From Anadara kagoshimensis (lineage: Eukaryota > Mollusca > Bivalvia > Arcoida > Arcidae), in the NCBI GenBank assembly GCA_021292105.1, contig CM037867.1, forward strand, positions 42,919,843 through 42,983,842: DNA of 64,000 nt, in the 5' to 3' direction. Both the position numbers and the translations under genes were made by a program. Shown piece after piece: positions 50,301 to 58,522 of the stretch. A model generated the notes under the pieces. It was not told the origin of the DNA, did not search any database, and saw nothing but the letters and a program-made list of their open reading frames with translations. Every line of letters starts with the position of its first letter. The first letter of the stretch is position 1.

Positions 50301-53300
50301 TGCTTATAACTGTAACAACCGTCTCTATTATAACGACCTTCCCCTATGTCACATTCTTTATTGCCACTAAAGACTGGATCTGGACAACAACCATTGATGA
50401 TGTAAGTCTTTATTATTTTCTGGAGAATGTTTCCTTAATCTTGGCCCACAGCAATCATGCTGCAAATTTCTTCCTGTATTTTTTCTCTGGGAGAAAATTT
50501 AGACAACATTTTTATAAGCTTTTCTGTACCCATTTCTACACCAAGTCCAAATCACAACAATCTTCTAAATCTGCCAGTTCTCTAACTAAAAATACAGAAG
50601 CCACAGGAACCACTTCAGATAACCAATATGCTTGTAATGATGATGCAGTAAGCAGTGGTGGTTTTAGTGGTTACGAGAACAGCGGCTTTAGTCAGAGCAA
50701 ACCATCGCTACATGAAATACCATCAATTAATGAACAAGAGATATCATAAACGCAGTCTTTACAAACAGGGTATAAAGTAGGACAATATTTTGACATCGTT
50801 AAGTATTTGTATACCTGTAATCATACCGGGTATAAAGTAGGACAATATTTTGACATTGTTAAGTATTTGTATACCATCATACGGGGTATAAAGTAGGACA
50901 ATATTTTGACATCGTTAAGTATTTGTATACCTGTAATCATACCAGGTATAAAGTAGGACAATATTTTGACATCGTTAAGTATTTGTATACCTGTAATCAT
51001 ACCAGGTATAAAGTAGGACAATATTTTGACATCATTAAGTATTTGTATACCTGTAATCATACCGGGTATAAAGTAGGACAATATTTTGACATCATTAAGT
51101 ATTTGTATACCTGTAATCATACTGGGTATAAAGTAGGACAATATTTTGACATCGTTAAGTATTTGTATACCTGTAATCATACTGGTTAGTCTATGTTATT
51201 GTCTCTGTGTATATTACTTTTTATATTGTGATAATTTTACTAGCTATAGACAATGTATACAGTCCAACCTGCCATAATGGCCACCTCTATATAAGGGCCA
51301 CCTGCTTATAAAGGCCAGTAAAATTGTATACCAATTGTTCTTTATTTATTTTGTTTGAATCTGTTTATAAAGGCCACCTGCTGATAAAGGCCACTCTTCA
51401 CTGGTTCCCTTGGGTGACCTTTATAGACAAGATTGACTGTACTAGTTACTATTTAAGTTGTGTTTGTGAGAATTAAGTATACACAAAGTTTATACAAAGT
51501 CTATTTTTATTAATCTTTTACTTGAGTCTTAGTTGTAACAGAAATTTTTTACTCAAACTATATCAGCTTCTGATTGAGATGATCTACAAAATGTACACAA
51601 AATATAAATACATGTATATGTACAGAACTATGCTTAAATTTTACAAGAGCCAAAAACAGAAAAAAATTTACATTATGCATGATTTACGTGATCTTTGGAG
51701 GCAATTAGTGATTCCAAGTATTTTATTCTTTAACTACATTGACAATGTTGAATTATTTTGTATGTGGATTCTGGATTATAAGAATCCATTATGAATATCC
51801 ATGTATCCAAGTCTCTGACTGAAATGTTCAACCCCTCGGGTGAGATTTCCCTATCCTACATGGATAAACTCATAATGGATTGTTTTACTCTCATTTTAAT
51901 GCCAATACTTGGCTTCAAATTCAATTTACATAGACATCGACGCCATGATGGAAAAATAACTTTGTTATTCAACATTCTTCTTTAAAGTAAATATCACTAT
52001 CGTACCTGATTTTGGTTTCTATGAAACCTATAAACTACAAAACAAAGTTATTTATTCTAATCTCCCAGAACGAACATTTGAAACACACTCAAAATTTCTA
52101 AATTTTTTTTACTTGAGTGTCCTTTTCACCACATAATGACGTCATGTTCCCTACATGATGGCGTCATGCGATTGTCTTTTGATTATGACACTACCAAAGG
52201 TAGTTCCAGCATTAATTTGTATGTGTTACTTATAGAGGATAGAAATATCCTCCCATGAGTATCTTCAATGGGATATTTCTATTATATTACATGACTTGTC
52301 ACTGCAGAAAAGTATATACAGTAATACAGGAAAATGTTGTACATAACCATGGCAACAGGTGTTAATTCATAGTCTAAAAAAATTTTTGATGTCACTTTCT
52401 CAGACCTTTTTCTGAAACAAATTACAATGGTTTTGCTGGATGCATTACAAATTGTTATGCAATGTAATTTTTAAGCTCATTGATGGCTGTGGTAGCCAGA
52501 AATAGCAAATTCACACCTGACAGATGACAAGACTTACAGATGATATATATACATGTATATATTACAGTGTTTTATATGGTAAATTGTTAGTATATATTCA
52601 TAACAATGTTAGTTGTACTTAAAACAAACATGGAAAATGATAATAAAATACAAACTATATAGTGTTGTCACTTGTTCAAATGTGTATTGGTATATCCATT
52701 CATAATAAAGTTTAAATTTATGACTGTTTGTGTTGATTTTTAACATGGCAAATAATCAAGAATTGATAAAATGGTCTTTTATACCACAAAGAAAAAGACT
52801 TCCATTTATATTGACGATTTCAACTACGGTATGGTGGGAGAAAACTCATTGCACAAAGAAAACTACTGACTACAGCAATAGAAGTGACCAAAATTATTTT
52901 AGTGGGATTTGGACCTAGGCAGTGGAGGCCTATTACCTTACTAGTCATAAACTGGGCCTTTCAACCACTTGGGCAACAGATCTCAAGCATGACTAAAAGA
53001 AATTTGTAGCTTTAAAAACACAGAAATGTGTAATTTGATAAAAATATTCTTGACTAGTATCACTATAAAGGTCACCATATAAATGTTAATACAAAGCAGA
53101 TTAGAAACACTTGAAACAAAACTAGACACAACTATAATGCACTCCTGTTTAAATTAATCCTTGAGATATCCATGAAATATTGCCTTATTGCAAATAACTG
53201 AAAAAATAACTAATGAAGACATCAAATCAACCTGTAGTACTAGTATCTTCCATTGTCCTAACAACCTCAAAAAAAACTAAGGAGCCAGTTGTTTGAAGCT

Positions 53301-56300
53301 TGATAAGCAACTGATTAGTCAAAATTTTAATTTTGTATCAATTCAAATATGTTGAAAATGGGGAAATGAAAAACATTAAATCAAACTAGAACTGTCTCTG
53401 AAAGAGGCTAATACCCCTCATTCCCAACTTTTGATCTGGGGACAAATTGTATGTATGGCCAAGTTGTAATGTGAAAAATTCTGTGTATGCAAATGTTAAT
53501 AATTCGACAAAATACATGTGATGAAACCGATAATGGCAGGTGCACATGTTCTTATGATGCTCAATATCTATGCATAGTTTTAAAAAAATTGGATCATATA
53601 TAATTAAGTAACTATATAATCCAGTCAAAAAAAGGAGGTGTACATGTTCAATGTATATAGAAACATCCTGTAAAGTTTCAGACTTGTTTGTTAAAAGCTG
53701 TAAGAGGAGTTGATTACACAAAATGAGTAACCCTCATATGGAATATTGTTGAAAAATGACTAAGTTCAACTACCCGTAAAATCAAAGGTCAAAGTCAAGG
53801 TCACAGTGAACTAAATTTGGTACATGACACATTGCCGTCCCATGATGCATCCACATACCAAGTTTGATAATCCTAGGTGCTACGGTACAAAAGTTCTGTT
53901 CTGGACACAAAGATGCACAAGGTTTTACTATCATAGAGGTCAAAGATCAAAGTCAAGGTCACAGTGAGCTAAATTTGGTACATGACACATCGCCTTCCCA
54001 TGATGCATCCACATACCAAGTTTGATAATCCTCAGTGCTACGGTTCAAAAGTTCTGTTCCGGAAACGAAGCGGGACAGATGGACAGACAGACAGACAGAC
54101 AGACAGACAAGGTGATTCCTATATACCCCCCAAACTTTGTTTGCGGGGGGTATAACTAGAGCACAATACTATAAATCTATCAATGTATGTAGATTTTTTA
54201 TATTGGTGGTAATCAATGATATAACTAATCAAGCTGAAATAAACTGGGTCCAGCAGTTTTTGGTAAGGTAAAAAATACCAGGTATTACTTCATTTTATTT
54301 TATTTTTATTCATTTATTTATAATTACTTGTGGAACTCTACTGAATACCAGCTAGGTATCCATTAAGAATAATAGTAGCCATAATTAGTACCTTAGCCGT
54401 GTTGGTTTCCTTCCTTTTTTAACATTTATTTTATTAAATTAAAAGATTTGACTTACCTCCTTTATAAATGCTGAACCAATCTTAACAAACAGAGGATCTT
54501 CAAAGTCTAACAAATAGGTGCTACAATAAAGGAAAACACGGTTATACACAGTCTTAAAATGTCTAAGAAATAGATGCTTCATGAATTAGGCAAAGAGTTT
54601 TTCTCTAGATCTAGTAGAGAGACAAAAGACCCAAGTTTTATTGAAACATTCTACAATCAGTTTCAATGGAAAAGTTCAAAATCTGTCTAAATGGCACACA
54701 CTTGCACACACTCACATACACACACTGCAATGTGCTATAAACTCCTCACATGACCTTTGGTCAGGTAAGCTAACAAAATATTTAAAGATTTTCACTCTTT
54801 CCAACTCCATGAGGCTCAATAGGGACATAACCTCTTCATTATTTTAATGCAAAAATCTTTGTAAAGGCAGTGAAAACAGAACATATGATGGCTGAAACCA
54901 TGACCCATGATGGAAGGTTAACTATCTGATAAGCTCATGCGTGTCTTTAGCAGGAGATTGTCATTCTTTAAAGGTTATGTATATCTACATACTCTATGGG
55001 TGTCATGGTTTCCCCTAGGGAAAAATGACTTAAATTTCCCAATTTGTCCACAAAAACACCCAAAACAACAGTGATGCACTGAAACCTTAAATCTAGTTGT
55101 CCTAATACTCACAAAATATCAGATAGAACCACAATATAGTTTCATTGCAATGAAGATACTAGATCTTGCCAGCATATCATAATGCAGTTTGCTAGATCTT
55201 AGAACTTTAATTTTCCCAATCTTAAAAGCAGAAGGTAGTTTTAAAAAAATATAACAAAATCACTGGTTGTTCAAATGGTGCCATGTTTGGTTAGGGTATT
55301 CATCTAATAGTAACATGACCCAGATTTGATAAATTGGATCTTGAGTGATAAATTATTCTCAAACTATGAAGACATGAATGCTGCAGAAAATCAATGCTAA
55401 CAAACTAATTAACATAAGGTGTTTCCAAAATTGTTGTAAAATAAACAAGTTTTGTTGGTTTTATTTATATATCTACAATAAATAATAAACATACCAGCAA
55501 TATTTATCACTAAAATGTCCCCAATCTCCAAGTCTTGATACATTAGCATTTGGGAATACTCTGAAACAGAACAAATTATATAAGATTTATATTTATCAGG
55601 GTGCTTTCCTAAGAATAATTTGCATTTAGCTTCATTTTGTAAACAGAGTATTTCAAATGTTTGACCTGATGGCCTACCAGTACTTAATTTTTTACTCAAC
55701 ATGACACATATAATTATGTCAGCATATGCACACTTTGCACAACTTATGTAAAGAAGATAATTCTGGATAAGTGTGATGAATTTGGCCAACATTTGGCTTT
55801 CAGATTGTTAACATGTTAATTATTTGACCTAGTGACCTACTTACTGATCCAACATGATGATGAATGATACTAGTATCTGAATGTAACCTTTCCTTTGTCA
55901 AGAAGGACCTCAGTGGCCAAGTGGTCTGAAGCAATGGCTTACGGATCACAGCACTCCTCAACACCTAGGTCTGACTCCCACTTTTGACAAATCCTAGTGT
56001 GAGACAATTTGTCAGTTCACTTGCCAAAGGTTGATGGTTTTCTCTGGGCACTGTGCTACACCATTTATAATTGACTGTCTTGATGTAAGTGAAAAAATCT
56101 TAACTAAGACGTAAAACTCCATTTTATATATGCACCATGTAACGAAGATTTTTCAAAATGGATGTCATTCATTTTGGCCCAGTTGTTCCAGACGAAAGAC
56201 AATAAAATAAAATAAAAAATATAAATATAAAATAACACTTATAAGCATATTCTGTAAATTTGATCAACAAAATAATCATTATATAAACCAATTAAACCAA

Positions 56301-58445
56301 TACAAAAAAAAGAGAAAAAAAAGTGGTCTCCCTATCCAATATATAGATAAGTTACAGCCTCTTCCAGCAAAATTGGTTATTGAAGACAGAACTGCAAAAG
56401 TTTCCACCAGGCATTAATGTTTCCTGTTATACCTTATGTGCTATAAACTAGAACTGACAGTAAAGCTGACTTTTAACCCCTTCCCCCAACTCCTCCCCCC
56501 AACTCCCACCCACCCAGCCCATATGTTTCGTCATCGGATCACAAATAAATAAGATCAAAAGATCAAACAAAAAATCCCATGTGCATAGGTTTTTATCACA
56601 AGTAGCATCTGTGCATAATATCAGAAAGATGGGATTATGTACATAATTATAATTGAAGAAACCTTTAATTAAAAAAAATGTCTATAGATGGAGGGAGAGA
56701 CAAAGTGATTCCAGTAGATCTCCTAACTCAGTTGCAGGAGGTTTAACAAACCTTGTTATATTCTGTGGTACATGTCCAGCAAACCCAGGTAGTACCGGTA
56801 TCATTCCAAGTGACCTCATTCTGTCCAGTATTTTATGTTGTAGAACTAACTGGTCATTTATCCATGTCTGCGATAGTGGACCTCCCCAACCACGAATGTT
56901 ACCCATCCGCGACCTTAAAATGAAATAAGGAAACAAACTTACTAGTCTGTAAACTTTAAAATGTTATCCATGTGTGATTTAAAAAAGCATTACTATTTGG
57001 TAAATTTAATGACAATTTAAAACGTTAACCCTAATGCTTACATAGAATTGGATTTGACAGATCAATAATTCTATCAGTGAAATCAAACCCAAACTGAAAC
57101 CAATACACTACTTAACCATCATCACTTAAATGCAGACAGTGTAAAGTTTGTTGTCATGCTGATGTTTGGTATGAATGGTGGTGCAGTAAATGGTTTCACT
57201 AAGTATTTATTTTTTAATTTAGTATTTGAAATTTATTGATATAAGTTATAATCATTGTTTTGATTTTCACTTAGTTCATTCAGATATGACCTGAAGGGAT
57301 GTTGTACACACTGTACATCATAAAGCAAATTACATAAAAATGTGTACAACACCCTCTTAGGTTATTTCTCAAATACCTGAAGGGAAATTAAATGTTTAAA
57401 CAGCCAATGAATAACCTTCGTGATAATTGAACACATTAGCTAACATTGGCATTAAAATAAGTAAAACCTTGATTCATCACCACTATTTGCTCAGTCAAAT
57501 GTGGGCATTATAAATTCAGGGAGACATAATAAAAAATTAACAACAATTAGCAACAGTTTTTTGGAATTCAAAATACTGTGGCCATAGTGGGGTGGCAAAT
57601 TATAAAGGGGCATTATAATTCAATTTTATTGTAAATGTAATTTAAAATTTCATGCATGTGTAAAGAAGTAACCTTGAACATGAATGTTATAGCTGGAAGT
57701 TTTTAGGAGGATTCACCACTGAGAAAGTCCTATTTCTACATTTCATATTTAATTTCTTTTAAATGCAATGAAACCTGTCCAAACCAAACTGAAATGAATC
57801 AAAACATGTTTAGACTAATACCCGAGTAATATGAAATTCTGTCTTAACTAAAACCTGAAATAATTACACTAAAAATGTTGATCACACAATTTTTGTATAT
57901 GTTTATGTATAAAGTAGTCAAAACTTACCAAGCTAGGAAGGCAGGTCCAGAGAAATGACTTTGTAATTCTTCAAATGTTAAACCCATCTCATATACACCT
58001 GCAAAACAAGGTAGCATTAAAATAATGTAATTCTCAATTAGTCAAAATAATGTTATTTGTAGCTGACCACTACCATGACTACAGTAGGTCGTTTGATAGA
58101 GAACTCACTATGTATATGAGAAGTGGGGGTTTAAGCAGCAGTCTAACAGGTAATGGCTTTCACCAAGGACTCTACATTTAGAAATGAAAGTCAAAGGGTC
58201 CTTCAGAAGAGACATTAAAAACGATGTCTTGATAGGACACAAAATAATCTCTTTGTAGATTGCCCTTACTGCAAAGGTCAAAATTTTTACAACTGCACCT
58301 TCCACTGATGACCTCCTAGTAGAAGTGAAATATTCTTGACTGGGACATAAAACCCCATTCATCAATCCTTGTAGCTGAAAATATGTAATTGGCTATAGTC
58401 AATGTAACTTCATACCATGAGATAAGAAATGAAATAGACATGATA

Positions 58446-58522
<77 letters not shown>

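Noticed and set aside
50821-51180. 119-codon minus-strand frame of 20-residue repeats
   Set aside because: It is the reverse reading of the 60-bp tandem array. Openness follows from the period being a multiple of three.
56281-56330. A-rich tract as a retrocopy tail
   Set aside because: No coding or transcript-like sequence precedes it on either strand.
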